Origin: Mycetocola saprophilus
Lineage (GTDB): Bacteria; Actinomycetota; Actinomycetes; Actinomycetales; Microbacteriaceae
Length of the DNA: 64,000 bases
NCBI RefSeq assembly: GCF_000718085.1
Contig: NZ_JOEC01000004.1
Span: forward strand, 62,001 to 126,000
Direction of reading: 5' to 3'
The translations under genes were made by a program, and so were the position numbers. Within the stretch, counting starts at the first letter, position 1, and the number at the start of each line of letters is the position of its first letter. This document shows, piece by piece, positions 8,144 to 16,598 of this stretch. The notes beneath the pieces were generated by a model that saw only the letters and a program-made list of their open reading frames with translations, was not told the DNA's origin and did not search any database.

Positions 8144-9061
8144 CTAAACCCGCTCGCGATCCACGTCGGGTTCGAGGTAGATCACGCGCGCCATCGGTTC
8201 GGCGGCGCGGATGCGGGCCTCGATCACGTTGATGTTTTCGGAGACCTCGGCGACCGTGCGGGCCGGGTCCACGGCAATCTTGGCCGCCACCATGATCTCC
8301 TCGGGTCCCAGATAGAGGGTCTTCAGGTGGATGATCCGCTCTGCTTCGGGCCCGGCCACGATGGCATCCCGGATCGCGGCGGCCTGTTCGGCCGTGGCCC
8401 CTTCCCCCACCAGGAGGCTCTTGGTCTCGATGCCCAGCACGATCGCGACCAGGACCAGCAGCGCACCAATCGCCAGGGTGCCGATCGCATCCCAGGTGGC
8501 GTTGCCGGTGATGACGGTGAGGCCGACGCCGAGGAAGGCGAGCACCAGGCCGATCAGCGCGGCCACGTCCTCCAGCAGGACAACGGGCAGCTCGGGAGCC
8601 TTGGCGCGGCGGATGAACTGGATCCAGGACTGGGTTCCGCGGGTGTGATTAGATTCGCGGATCGCCGTGCGCAGGGAGAAGCCCTCGAGCCCGATCGCGA
8701 CCGTCAGCACCACCATCGGCAGCCACCACATTTCCAGCTCATGCGGGTGGGTGAGCTTATTGATGCCCTCGTAGATCGAGAACACGCCACCGACCGAGAA
8801 CAGGATGATCGAGACCACAAAGGCGTAGACATAGCGTTCGCGTCCGTACCCGAACGGGTGCTCGTCGTCGGCCAGGCGGCGCGATTTTCTTCCGCCCAGC
8901 AGAAGCAGCAGCTGGTTGCCCGAGTCGGCGAGGGAGTGCACACCCTCGGCGAGCATCGAGGCCGAGCCGGAGAAGAACCAGGCGATGAACTTGGTCAGCG
9001 CGATCCCGACGTTTGCCAGCAGTGCCGCGATGATGGCGCGATTGCCGCCCTGTGTACTCAT
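8144..9061 (-). CDS. Cation diffusion facilitator family transporter
   Basis: This is a 305-residue inner-membrane metal/proton antiporter of the CDF family. Membrane segments start at about residue 12, and the segment with AEGVHSLADSGNQLLLLLG and the HPFGYGRERYVYAF signature resemble the ZnT9-like branch. The usual HxxxD of segment 5 is replaced by LLEDVAALIGL, so the substrate cannot be assigned with confidence. The C-terminal 80 residues are the cytoplasmic ferredoxin-like domain. GAGGGGATC precedes the ATG as a ribosome site. Confidence 0.9.
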   Translation of the reverse strand: MSTQGGNRAIIAALLANVGIALTKFIAWFFSGSASMLAEGVHSLADSGNQLLLLLGGRKSRRLADDEHPFGYGRERYVYAFVVSIILFSVGGVFSIYEGINKLTHPHELEMWWLPMVVLTVAIGLEGFSLRTAIRESNHTRGTQSWIQFIRRAKAPELPVVLLEDVAALIGLVLAFLGVGLTVITGNATWDAIGTLAIGALLVLVAIVLGIETKSLLVGEGATAEQAAAIRDAIVAGPEAERIIHLKTLYLGPEEIMVAAKIAVDPARTVAEVSENINVIEARIRAAEPMARVIYLEPDVDRERV

Positions 9062-9089
9062 GTGATCCCCTCGTGTGGTGGATCACATC

Positions 9090-9593
9090 CTAGTCCCGCA
9101 CGGTAGCCGGCGGGGTGGGACGACGGAAGGTGTCGCGCATGTGGTCGGAGTCGAGGTAGTCGGCCACGCCGATCAGGATCAGGCTGAAGATGATCTGCTC
9201 GGTGATCATCCATACCGGATAAAACCCGGGGATTGCCGCGAGTACGAGGGTCACCACGGGGAAAATCTTGCTGAACAGCCGCAGCCTCGAATAGCCCCAG
9301 GACCAGCCCAGCTGCGCGCGCCAGGAGAAGTAGAACAGGGTCGCGGTCATGCCGAGTACCACCACGCTGCGCGTCCACACCGACAGCGGCACGTGCTCGC
9401 CGCGGCCCAGCAGGACGAGCGCGATCACCACGGCGACGATGCCGAGTACCAGCTCGATCAGCAGCAGAATCGTCACCGCCCGGAATGCCCGCACCGTGCG
9501 CGGATGCGTGCGAGCCTCCTCGGCGATGCGCTCGGAGGCGCGCGATCCACCGGCGATACGGTCCAGGCGAAGCAGTAGCGGCTCGAGGTTCAT
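9090..9593 (-). CDS. Hypothetical four-TM membrane protein, 167 aa
   Basis: Function unknown. After a basic 38-residue N-terminus there are four hydrophobic segments (AVTILLLIELVLGIVAVVIA; SVVVLGMTATLFYFSW; IFPVVTLVLAAIPGFYPV; IIFSLILIGVADYL). The open frame runs on upstream into proC antisense; the ATG at 9593 is chosen because TACCCT lies exactly 6 bases upstream. Divergent from proC, with 66 bases between the starts. Confidence 0.78.
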   Translation of the reverse strand: MNLEPLLLRLDRIAGGSRASERIAEEARTHPRTVRAFRAVTILLLIELVLGIVAVVIALVLLGRGEHVPLSVWTRSVVVLGMTATLFYFSWRAQLGWSWGYSRLRLFSKIFPVVTLVLAAIPGFYPVWMITEQIIFSLILIGVADYLDSDHMRDTFRRPTPPATVRD

Positions 9594-9599
9594 GGTCCC

Positions 9600-9605
9600 A
9601 GGGTA
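9600..9605 (-). promoter_or_regulatory. -10 box of four-TM protein gene
   Basis: TACCCT on the minus strand, then GGGACC, then ATG; this fits a leaderless transcript. Confidence 0.5.
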
Positions 9606-9647
9606 ATCCGAATCACGCCACGCGGGCATCCGCACACGGCGCGGATT

Positions 9648-9653
9648 TAGGAT
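9648..9653 (+). promoter_or_regulatory. proC: -10 box of proC
   Basis: TAGGAT is followed by GGAGGA and the proC ATG. GGAGGA resembles a ribosome site, but the 6-base spacing equals that of the leaderless genes in this window. Confidence 0.45.
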
Positions 9654-9659
9654 GGAGGA

Positions 9660-10502
9660 ATGACCTCCACGAACGCACCCAGCATCGCATTTCTCGGTAC
9701 CGGTTCGATGGGCGGGGCGATTCTCTCCGGCCTCGTCGCCTCGGGTGCCACCGCCACCAGCCCGGTGATCGCGACCAACCGCACGCCGGAAAAGGCCCAG
9801 GCCTTGTCGAAGCTGGAGGGCGTGACCGGCGTCGCGCTGAACGAGAACCCCGAGGGAAATCGTGAGGCCGCCGCGGGCGCCGACATCATCCTGATCGGGG
9901 TGAAGCCCGGCATGGTTCCGGACCTGCTCGCCGAGATTGCCCCGGCGCTTAAGCCCGGTGCGATCGTGGTGAGCCTGGCCGCGGGCGTGACCATCGCTAC
10001 CTTCGAGTCGATCCTGCCCGACACCGCGATCGTGGTGCGTTCGATGCCAAACACCCCCGCCGTGGTGGGCCGCGCGGTCACCGGCATCGCCCCGGGTACC
10101 CGCGCCGATGCGGCCGCGATGGCCGCCGTGCGAGCGGTCTTTGAGACCGTGGGCGAGGTGCTCGAGGTGGCCGAGGACCGGATCGACGCGCTCAGCACCA
10201 TCTCCGGCTCCGGTCCCGCCTACGTGTTTGCGCTGATCGAGGCGCTCACCGCCGCCGCCATCGAAAAGGGATTCAGCTCGGACGAGGCCAACCTGCTGGT
10301 GCAGGGCACCTTCCGTGGGGCCACCGAACTCCTGGCCGCATCGGACCAGACCCCGACCCAGCTGCGGATCAACGTGACCAGCCCCAAGGGCACCACCGAG
10401 CGTGCGCTCGCGGTAATGAGCGACGCCGGTCTGGACCAGATGTTTATCCGCGCGACCGACGCCGCCCTGGCGCGGGCCAAGGAGCTCGCGGCCGGCAGCT
10501 AG
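9660..10502 (+). CDS. proC: Pyrroline-5-carboxylate reductase
   Basis: It catalyses the last step of proline synthesis, reducing pyrroline-5-carboxylate with NAD(P)H. At 280 residues it has normal length. The N-terminal dinucleotide fold opens with IAFLGTGSMGGAILSGL, followed by the family motifs RSMPNTPAVVG and SGSGPAYVFALIEAL, and the C-terminal INVTSPKGTTERAL. Single gene. Confidence 0.97.
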   Translation: MTSTNAPSIAFLGTGSMGGAILSGLVASGATATSPVIATNRTPEKAQALSKLEGVTGVALNENPEGNREAAAGADIILIGVKPGMVPDLLAEIAPALKPGAIVVSLAAGVTIATFESILPDTAIVVRSMPNTPAVVGRAVTGIAPGTRADAAAMAAVRAVFETVGEVLEVAEDRIDALSTISGSGPAYVFALIEALTAAAIEKGFSSDEANLLVQGTFRGATELLAASDQTPTQLRINVTSPKGTTERALAVMSDAGLDQMFIRATDAALARAKELAAGS

Positions 10503-10611
10503 CCGAGCTTCATGGTGGTGAGGCTGTGGGATCCTCATCGCCGGTGGCAATCTGCGTGGTTGCGGACTTTCAGTCCTGGGAAATGGTGAGGGGGCTGCAG
10601 GCTTCGGCCTC

Positions 10612-10737
10612 CTAGACCGTCTTCGCCAGCTGCTGCACCCGCTGGTAGGAGAGCCCGAGCAGGGCACCGGCGTCGCTCTGAGAGAGCTGCGCCTCGGTCA
10701 GCAGATTCCGGACGGCCTCGCGCCGCAGTCCATGCAC
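10612..10737 (-). pseudogene. Short helix-turn-helix ORF, possible gene remnant
   Basis: A 41-codon frame from a GTG encodes a helix-turn-helix-like segment (LTEAQLSQSDAGALLGLSYQ and RVQQLAKTV) like the C-terminal helices of some antitoxin-type regulators. No ribosome site and no N-terminal domain are present, so it is more likely the tail of a lost gene than a functional protein. The rest of the 10503-10798 gap holds nothing else recognisable except the metE terminator. Confidence 0.35.
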
Positions 10738-10751
10738 TCGCCCACAACGCA

Positions 10752-10787
10752 GCGGCGGGGCCGGAGAATGTTCTCCGACCCCGCCGC
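10752..10787 (-). terminator. Terminator hairpin after metE
   Basis: A GC-rich stem of about 17 bp with a single mismatch (GCGGCGGGGCCGGAGAA against TTCTCCGACCCCGCCGC) lies 12 bases after the metE stop codon. No T tract follows. Confidence 0.65.
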
Positions 10788-10798
10788 GTGGGTATGGG

Positions 10799-13111
10799 CT
10801 AGGCGCTCAGCGTCTCGCGCACGGTGCGGGTGGCCGCCAGGATGTTGCGCAGAGAGTCCACGGTTTCGTCATATCCGCGGGTCTTCAGGCCGCAGTCCGG
10901 GTTGACCCAGACCTGGCGCTGCGGGATCGACCCCAGCGCGGTCTGCAGCAGCTCGGTGACCTCGTCCACGCTGGGCACGCGCGGCGAGTGGATGTCGTAG
11001 ACGCCCGGCCCGATGCCGCGGCCAAAGCCCGAGCGCTCGATGTCCGGCACAACCTCCATCTTGGAGCGGGCGGCCTCGATCGAGGTCACGTCGGCATCCA
11101 AGCGGTTGATCGCATCGATCACCACGCCAAACTCCGAGTAGCAGAGGTGGGTGTGGATCTGGGTCTCCTTGGCCACACCCGAGGTGGCCAGGCGGAAGGA
11201 TCCCACCGACCAGTCGAGGTAGGAGGGCTGGTCGGCGAGCTTGAGCGGCAGCAGCTCGCGCAGGGCGGGCTCATCCACCTGGATGATGCCGATGCCGGCA
11301 GCCTCGAGGTCGGCGATCTCGTCGCGCAGGGCCAGGGCCACCTGGTTGGCGGTGTCGGCCAGCGGCTGGTCATCGCGGACGAAGCTCCAGGCGAGGATCG
11401 TGACGGGCCCGGTCAGCATGCCCTTGACCGGCTTGGCGGTGAGCGACTGGGTAAAGGTGGACCAGTCCACGGTGATCGGTGCCGGACGCGACACGTCGCC
11501 CCACAGCAGCGACGGCCGCGTACAGCGGCTGCCGTAGCTCTGCACCCAGCCGAGCTCGGTCACGGCAAAACCGTCGAGGTTCTCGGCGAAGTACTGGACC
11601 ATGTCGTTGCGCTCGGGCTCGCCGTGCACCAGCACGTCCAGGCCGATCTCCTCCTGCAGGTCAACCACGCGGCGGATCTCATCCTCCATCGCGCCGCGGT
11701 ACTCGGCCTCGGTGATTTCCCCGCGGGCAAAGCGGGCGCGCTCACGGCGGATATCGCCGGTCTGCGGGAACGAACCGATCGTGGTGGTCGGCAGCGGGGG
11801 CAGGCCGAGGGCCGCGTCCTGGGCGCTCAGGCGCTCGGTGTAGTCGCCGCGGGTGAAGTCGGCGTCGGTCAGGGCGGCCGCGCGCTCACGCACGGCACCG
11901 TCGCGCACGCCGGGTGCCGAGTGACGGTCGGTAAGCGCGGCGGTGGCCTCGGCCAGCTCGGCCGCGATTGCGTCGGGACCCTTGGTCAGGGCGGTAGCGA
12001 GCAGGGCGATCTGTCCCACCTTCTGGTCGGCGAAGGCCAGCCAGGAGACCAGGCGCGGATCGAGCTTGGTCTCCACGGTCACATCCTGCGGGACGTGGAA
12101 CAGGCTGGTCGAGCTGGAGACCGCGACGTTGGGGCTCAGCGCGCGCAGGCTCTCCAGGCTCTCCCAGGCACCGGCGAGGTCGCCGCGCCAGATGTTGTGG
12201 CCGTCGATCACACCGCCAACCAGGGTCTTTGAGGTTTCGAAACCGGTGGGCACTGCGCCGCGGACGAGGTCCACGCCGATCGCCTCAACCGGGCTGTTCA
12301 GCAGCACCGGCAGGGCGTCGCCGAGGTCGTTATAGGGGGCGGCGACGAAGATCTGCGGACGCTCGCTCTCGCCTCCCAGCACCTCAAAGGCGCGGGTGGC
12401 GGCCGCCAGCAGCTCGGCACGGGGCACCTCGATGCTCTCGCTCACCAGGGCCGGCTCATCCAGCTGCACCCACTCGGCACCGGCGGCACGCAGGGCGGCC
12501 AGCAGCTCGGCGTAGACGGGCAGCAGGTCGTCGAGGCGCGAGATCGGGGTGAAGCCGGCGGGGGCGTCCACGGCGGGCTTGGCGAGGGCCAGCAGGGTGA
12601 CCGGGCCGACGATCACCGGGCGGGTGACGAAGCCCTGCTCGCGGGCTTCGATGACCTCGTTGACCAGGCGACGCGAGGCCAGGTGGAAGGTGGTGTCGGG
12701 GCCGATTTCGGGCACCAGATAGTGGTAGTTCGAGTCGAACCACTTGGTCATCTCGGCGGGCACATCAGCTCCCTCACCGCGGGCGATGGTGAAGTAACCG
12801 GCGAGGTCTACGGTGCCATCCTCGGCCACGAGACGCTCGAAACGGGTGGGGATCGCCCCCACGGTGACCGCGGCATCGAGCACCTGGTCGTAGTAGCTGA
12901 AGGCCTCGGGGATCGAGGAGTCCTCGCGGCCCAGGCCGAGTGCGGCCAGGCGCTCGCGGGTACCGGCGCGCAGCTCGCGGGCGGTGGTCTCCAGCTCCTC
13001 GGCGGAGGTCTTGCCGGCCCAGAAGGCCTCGACCGCGCGCTTGAGCTCACGGCGCGGGCCGATCCGCGGATAGCCGAGGATGGTGCCGGTGGGGAACGGT
13101 GTGTGGGTCAT
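10799..13111 (-). CDS. metE: Cobalamin-independent methionine synthase
   Basis: MetE transfers the methyl group of 5-methyltetrahydropteroyl-triglutamate to homocysteine, making methionine. The 770-residue length matches the family, with the duplicated barrel: the N-terminal half opens GYPRIGPRRELKRAVE, and the C-terminal catalytic half has TTTIGSFPQTG, LVHGEPERNDMVQYF and the zinc cysteine in VNPDCGLKTRGYDE. It overlaps metF by ATGA (13108-13111), so the two are co-transcribed and supply each other's one-carbon substrate. Confidence 0.97.
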   Translation of the reverse strand: MTHTPFPTGTILGYPRIGPRRELKRAVEAFWAGKTSAEELETTARELRAGTRERLAALGLGREDSSIPEAFSYYDQVLDAAVTVGAIPTRFERLVAEDGTVDLAGYFTIARGEGADVPAEMTKWFDSNYHYLVPEIGPDTTFHLASRRLVNEVIEAREQGFVTRPVIVGPVTLLALAKPAVDAPAGFTPISRLDDLLPVYAELLAALRAAGAEWVQLDEPALVSESIEVPRAELLAAATRAFEVLGGESERPQIFVAAPYNDLGDALPVLLNSPVEAIGVDLVRGAVPTGFETSKTLVGGVIDGHNIWRGDLAGAWESLESLRALSPNVAVSSSTSLFHVPQDVTVETKLDPRLVSWLAFADQKVGQIALLATALTKGPDAIAAELAEATAALTDRHSAPGVRDGAVRERAAALTDADFTRGDYTERLSAQDAALGLPPLPTTTIGSFPQTGDIRRERARFARGEITEAEYRGAMEDEIRRVVDLQEEIGLDVLVHGEPERNDMVQYFAENLDGFAVTELGWVQSYGSRCTRPSLLWGDVSRPAPITVDWSTFTQSLTAKPVKGMLTGPVTILAWSFVRDDQPLADTANQVALALRDEIADLEAAGIGIIQVDEPALRELLPLKLADQPSYLDWSVGSFRLATSGVAKETQIHTHLCYSEFGVVIDAINRLDADVTSIEAARSKMEVVPDIERSGFGRGIGPGVYDIHSPRVPSVDEVTELLQTALGSIPQRQVWVNPDCGLKTRGYDETVDSLRNILAATRTVRETLSA

Positions 13112-14034
13112 GCGTATTCCTTTACGGGGACGTAGAGACCGGTCTCGCGCAGGATGCGCAGGACGGCCGGGTGTTGGTTGAAGGTATAGAGGTGAAGGCC
13201 GCTGGCGCCGCCGTTCAGGAGGGCGCGGCTGAGGCTGCTGGCGTGGTCCACGCCCACCTCAAACTGCGCCTCGGGGGATCCCGCCGCTTCGAGCTTGCGC
13301 AGCAGTTCGGTGGGAAGCTTTTCGCCGGTGAGCTGCACGATGCGGTGCAGTCGTTCGGGGCTGAGCACGGGCATGATCCCCGGGAGGATGCGCATCGTGA
13401 TGCCCGCGGCCCGGGCCTGATCCACAAAGCGCAGATAGTCCTCGGGATCAAAAAACAGCTGGGTGATCGCCAGGTTTGCCCCGGCCGCCTCCTTGGCCAG
13501 CAGGGTATCGAGATCCTGCGAGACCGAGCGGGAGCGCGGGTGACCGTTGGGGAACGCGGCGACGGCGATGGTGACCTTGGGCTGTGCCGCGAGCCGCGTG
13601 CCCCGCGGAAATCCGGCCAACGGAGGCTGGACAAACTGGGCCTTTTCCGCGCGGATGCGGTGGATCAGCTGCACCAGCTCGCCGGCGGACCCGAGGTCGC
13701 CGAGGAAGTCCTCGCCCTCCTTCGCGCCCGCCGGGGGATCACCGCGCAGCGCCAGAAACTTTGTGATCCCGGCGTCGAGAAACTCGTGGATCATCGCCGA
13801 GGCTTCGGCATAGGAGGAGCCCACACAGGTGAGGTGCGCCATCGCGTCGACCCCGCCCGCGCGGAGCTGCTGGAGGACGCGCAGGGAGCGGTCGGTGGTG
13901 GTGCCGCCGGCCCCGTAGGTCACCGAGATGAACTCGGGTCCGGATGCCACCAGGTGCGCGAGGGATACCTCGAGCGCATCGGCCGCAGCGGCCGATCGGG
14001 GCGGGTAAAGCTCAAATGAAAAGGTAGTAGCCAC
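13108..14034 (-). CDS. metF: Methylenetetrahydrofolate reductase
   Basis: MetF reduces 5,10-methylene-THF to 5-methyl-THF, the methyl donor used by MetE. Conserved features include FSFELYPPR at the N-terminus, ISVTYGAGG, HLTCVG, LALRGDPP and GIMPVLS. The open frame extends to 14097, but the GTG at 14034 is preferred: AAGGAG lies 6 bases before it and the protein then begins right at the first strand. First gene of the metF-metE operon; the upstream region has a direct repeat that may be its operator. Confidence 0.94.
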   Translation of the reverse strand: MATTFSFELYPPRSAAAADALEVSLAHLVASGPEFISVTYGAGGTTTDRSLRVLQQLRAGGVDAMAHLTCVGSSYAEASAMIHEFLDAGITKFLALRGDPPAGAKEGEDFLGDLGSAGELVQLIHRIRAEKAQFVQPPLAGFPRGTRLAAQPKVTIAVAAFPNGHPRSRSVSQDLDTLLAKEAAGANLAITQLFFDPEDYLRFVDQARAAGITMRILPGIMPVLSPERLHRIVQLTGEKLPTELLRKLEAAGSPEAQFEVGVDHASSLSRALLNGGASGLHLYTFNQHPAVLRILRETGLYVPVKEYA

Positions 14035-14154
14035 ACCTATCTCCTTGGGGAAAATATCGGTGGGGCGGATACCGGGCTCGGCGCTCGCTCCGGGCATCGT
14101 CTGGCGATGCCGTGACCCGAGAATAACAACGCGGAAGGGGCAAAACGGCGAGTA

Positions 14155-14191
14155 TTACGGCAGGTTTCTTCCTGATGTTACGGCATGTTTC
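14155..14191. promoter_or_regulatory. Direct repeat upstream of metF-metE, operator candidate
   Basis: TTACGGCAGGTTTC (14155-14168) and TTACGGCATGTTTC (14178-14191) differ at one position and start 23 bp apart, close to two helical turns. They lie about 120-160 bases before the metF start and before the divergent SRPBCC gene. The bound protein is unknown; a methionine-pathway regulator is a guess from position. No SAM riboswitch was recognised here. Confidence 0.45.
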
Positions 14192-14307
14192 GGCGGGCGC
14201 TGGTGGTTGACTCGGCGGCTCGTTCGTGGTGCATTTAACGAGTGGGATTTTCGCACCGCTGCACGGCCTTGCGAGCCCCGTCCCGCGCACTCAACCCAGG
14301 AGGCATC

Positions 14308-14763
14308 ATGACCGGAATTACCGCCGACGGCATCGAGATCGATCGGTTCTTTGAGGCGAGTCCCGCCGAGGTTTTTGAGGCGTGGACCACCCCGCAGCAC
14401 TTCGCCCGCTGGTTCGGTGGGAACACGATCGAGGTGCCCCTCGACCAGCTCGACTTCGCCCCCGAAATCGAGGGCACCTGGAAGGCCACGATGGTGCTGC
14501 CGGATGGAAACACGATCAACTGGGCGGGCGACTTCCTGGAGATTGTGCCCAACGAGCGCTTCGTCTTCACCCTGACCGACAACCCGGCAGAGCCCGAGCG
14601 TGCCGCCGTGGTGGTCACCCTCGCCCCGGCCGTCGAGGATGGCATCGACGGCACCCTGATCCACTTCAGCCAGGAAACCCCCGGTTTCGCCCCCGAGCAG
14701 CAGGCGGCCGCGCTGGCCGGCTGGCAGGGCTTCCTCGACGACCTGCTGCCCAGCCAGGCGTAG
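14308..14763 (+). CDS. SRPBCC / AHSA1-like domain protein
   Basis: This is a 151-residue START-fold protein of the Aha1/AHSA1-like SRPBCC group. It begins with IEIDRFFEASPAEVFEAWTT and PQHFARWFGG, the typical first strand and helix, and ends with the long C-terminal helix (QQAAALAGWQGFLDDLL). Such proteins bind hydrophobic ligands; the ligand here is unknown. AGGAGG lies 4 bases before the ATG, a strong ribosome site. Divergent from metF, followed by a strong terminator. Confidence 0.88.
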   Translation: MTGITADGIEIDRFFEASPAEVFEAWTTPQHFARWFGGNTIEVPLDQLDFAPEIEGTWKATMVLPDGNTINWAGDFLEIVPNERFVFTLTDNPAEPERAAVVVTLAPAVEDGIDGTLIHFSQETPGFAPEQQAAALAGWQGFLDDLLPSQA

Positions 14764-14776
14764 TCGCGGGGCACAC

Positions 14777-14811
14777 AAAGCGCGGGGCTCGACTATCGAG
14801 CCCCGCGCTTT
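14777..14811. terminator. 16-bp perfect terminator hairpin
   Basis: AAAGCGCGGGGCTCGA pairs exactly with its complement across a 3-base loop. It lies between the convergent SRPBCC and ArsR genes and can serve both; A and T flanks favour bidirectional action. Confidence 0.85.
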
Positions 14812-14843
14812 GTCATGGCTCTTGAACGTTGAGCACGGCACCT

Positions 14844-15179
14844 CTAAGTTTCGGATTCTTCGCTCCAGCACCCAAGATTTGATGGCAAATCGACGGCGGT
14901 GAGTAGGCCGGGAAATGTCGTTTCGATGAGGTCATCTCGTCGGGTAATCCGGCGGTGATTGCCCACAACCTCGGTGTGCATCAGGCCGGATTCCCGCAGA
15001 ACGCGAAAGTGATAGGACATCGTTGATTTTGAGACGTGGAAGTCTAAATCTCCGCAGAACTTAGGACCCTCGCTCGCGATGCGAGCCAAAACCTCTCTTC
15101 GAACCGGGTCTGAGAGTGCGGAGAGAACCTGGTCGAGGCGAATGTCCGAGGCGGCCGGATGGGGTAAAGGCGTACCCAT
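14844..15179 (-). CDS. ArsR-family transcriptional regulator
   Basis: This is a 111-residue winged-helix regulator. LSALSDPVRREVLARI and the recognition helix region SKSTMSYHFRVLRESGLM identify the ArsR superfamily; the metal-binding CxC motif of classical ArsR/SmtB is absent. It is transcribed away from an MFS exporter gene 150 bases off, the standard arrangement for a repressor of a drug exporter. Lower GC than neighbouring genes suggests the pair came in together. Confidence 0.9.
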   Translation of the reverse strand: MGTPLPHPAASDIRLDQVLSALSDPVRREVLARIASEGPKFCGDLDFHVSKSTMSYHFRVLRESGLMHTEVVGNHRRITRRDDLIETTFPGLLTAVDLPSNLGCWSEESET

Positions 15180-15280
15180 TAGTGGACCAGCCTCAAAACG
15201 TGGTTTTCGAATCTGATGTGATGTGTGGTCACTTGTCCGCCTCTTCCGTTGTATTGACGTGGGTCACGGTGTGAACGATT

Positions 15281-15304
15281 CTAGTTCGATGATTATCAAA
15301 TTAG
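15281..15304. promoter_or_regulatory. Candidate ArsR operator, 24-bp imperfect palindrome
   Basis: Nine of the twelve base pairs match between the two arms (CTAGTTCGATGA and TTATCAAATTAG). It lies between the divergent ArsR and MFS genes, 25 bases before the MFS start, where binding would block transcription. Protein-operator pairing is inferred from position. Confidence 0.4.
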
Positions 15305-15329
15305 AAAGACTTCGTTCCAGGAGTCTGGA

Positions 15330-16535
15330 ATGACTGAGCCCACTGTCCCCGACGCGCGTGTGAATGCGGAGCGGAACATTCGAACGCTTGCGTTCCTGAC
15401 GCTCTTCGTGATCGGCACCGACACGTTCCTTACCGCACCGCTGCTGCCGCTTTTGCGCCAGGAAACAGGCGTCTCAATCGAAGCATCTGGGTGGTTTGTC
15501 TCCGCCTACGCAATTGGGTATGCCTTGAGCGCATTGGTATCGGGGCCTCTTTCGGATCGGGTTGATCGACGTTCGGTGCTACTTGTCGGTCTCAGCGGAT
15601 TCGTCGTATTCACGATCGCATGTGGGATTGCATGGGGGTTTTGGCCTCTCGTTGTCGCGAGATTCCTCGCCGGGGTTGCCGCTGCGTTTGTCTCACCACA
15701 GATTTGGGCCTCAATCCCCGTTCTGGTTCGTTCGAGCATGATCGTTCGAACCATGGGATTTGCAACCGCGGGATTGGCCATTGCACAGGTGGTGGGTATA
15801 CCGCTCGCATCTTTCCTCTCCGTATTTGGATGGCGCGTGCCGTTTTTCATGATCGGGGCGTTCGGTATCATGCTGTGGGTCATCCTTTTCGCGCGGTTCC
15901 CCAGCGTGCGAAATCCTCACCCCGCCTCCGGACACCCCGCTGCCGCCTATCTTCGAGTCCTGAGGTCTAGGCCATTGGCCTTGGGGCTGCTCGGATATCT
16001 CATATTCCAAACGGGTAACTTCTGCGCCCTGTCGTTTATCGGATCCTGGTTTGCTCGTGATTTCGGTGCTAATCAGACCGTAATCGGCATCGCAATGGTT
16101 GTCATTGGTCTGGGAAATGCCGCCGGTGCGCTCAGTGGCGGGCGGGTGGCTGAGTGGATAGGGAACCGACGAATGCATATTGCAGGTATCGTCGGGGTCG
16201 GGCTGTTCTACCTGCTGTGTGCATTGGCGATAAATATCTGGATTGCCGTGCTCTTCCTTACCCTGGCTATGGCCTTCGGGGGGCTTGTATTTCCGGTTCT
16301 GATGGCGCAGCTACAGGGACACGCGGGGCCAGATAGGGGCACCGTGTCCTCCCTTTCGAATGCCGCGATGTATGCGGGTACCACGATTGGTGCCATTGTC
16401 GGGGGGCCGCTTCTTGTCGGTTTCCGGGGGTTCACCGGCATCGGAGTGTTTACCATGGGTGCCGCGCTGATAGCACTTCTCATTTACGGCGCAAGCGGTG
16501 CCTTCCGAAAGCCCGTGGGAGTGAACAAGTCCTAG
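15330..16535 (+). CDS. MFS transporter, putative drug/arabinose-type exporter
   Basis: This is a 401-residue major facilitator with about twelve hydrophobic segments. The loop 2-3 signature GPLSDRVDRRSVLLVG (residues about 74-89) and the equivalent GGRVAEWIGNRRMHIAG in the second half support the family; it resembles AraJ/PbuE-type exporters. AGGAG lies before the ATG. It is divergent from an ArsR regulator and is visibly AT-richer, with codons such as TTG, ATT and GGA that neighbours avoid, consistent with horizontal transfer. Confidence 0.9.
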   Translation: MTEPTVPDARVNAERNIRTLAFLTLFVIGTDTFLTAPLLPLLRQETGVSIEASGWFVSAYAIGYALSALVSGPLSDRVDRRSVLLVGLSGFVVFTIACGIAWGFWPLVVARFLAGVAAAFVSPQIWASIPVLVRSSMIVRTMGFATAGLAIAQVVGIPLASFLSVFGWRVPFFMIGAFGIMLWVILFARFPSVRNPHPASGHPAAAYLRVLRSRPLALGLLGYLIFQTGNFCALSFIGSWFARDFGANQTVIGIAMVVIGLGNAAGALSGGRVAEWIGNRRMHIAGIVGVGLFYLLCALAINIWIAVLFLTLAMAFGGLVFPVLMAQLQGHAGPDRGTVSSLSNAAMYAGTTIGAIVGGPLLVGFRGFTGIGVFTMGAALIALLIYGASGAFRKPVGVNKS

Positions 16536-16544
16536 CACTTCAAT

Positions 16545-16585
16545 CAATTGACCCAGGATCGTAAGGTGCGATCCTGGGTCAATTG
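16545..16585. terminator. 17-bp perfect terminator hairpin
   Basis: CAATTGACCCAGGATCG and its exact complement flank a 7-base loop. It sits between the convergent MFS and alkylhydroperoxidase-like genes. Confidence 0.85.
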
Positions 16586-16598
16586 GAATGGAGAGGGA

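Noticed and set aside
14035..14307. A methionine-linked riboswitch before metF.
   Set aside because: No SAM, SAH or cobalamin riboswitch core could be recognised by eye; only a protein-type direct repeat is visible. An Infernal/Rfam scan would settle it.
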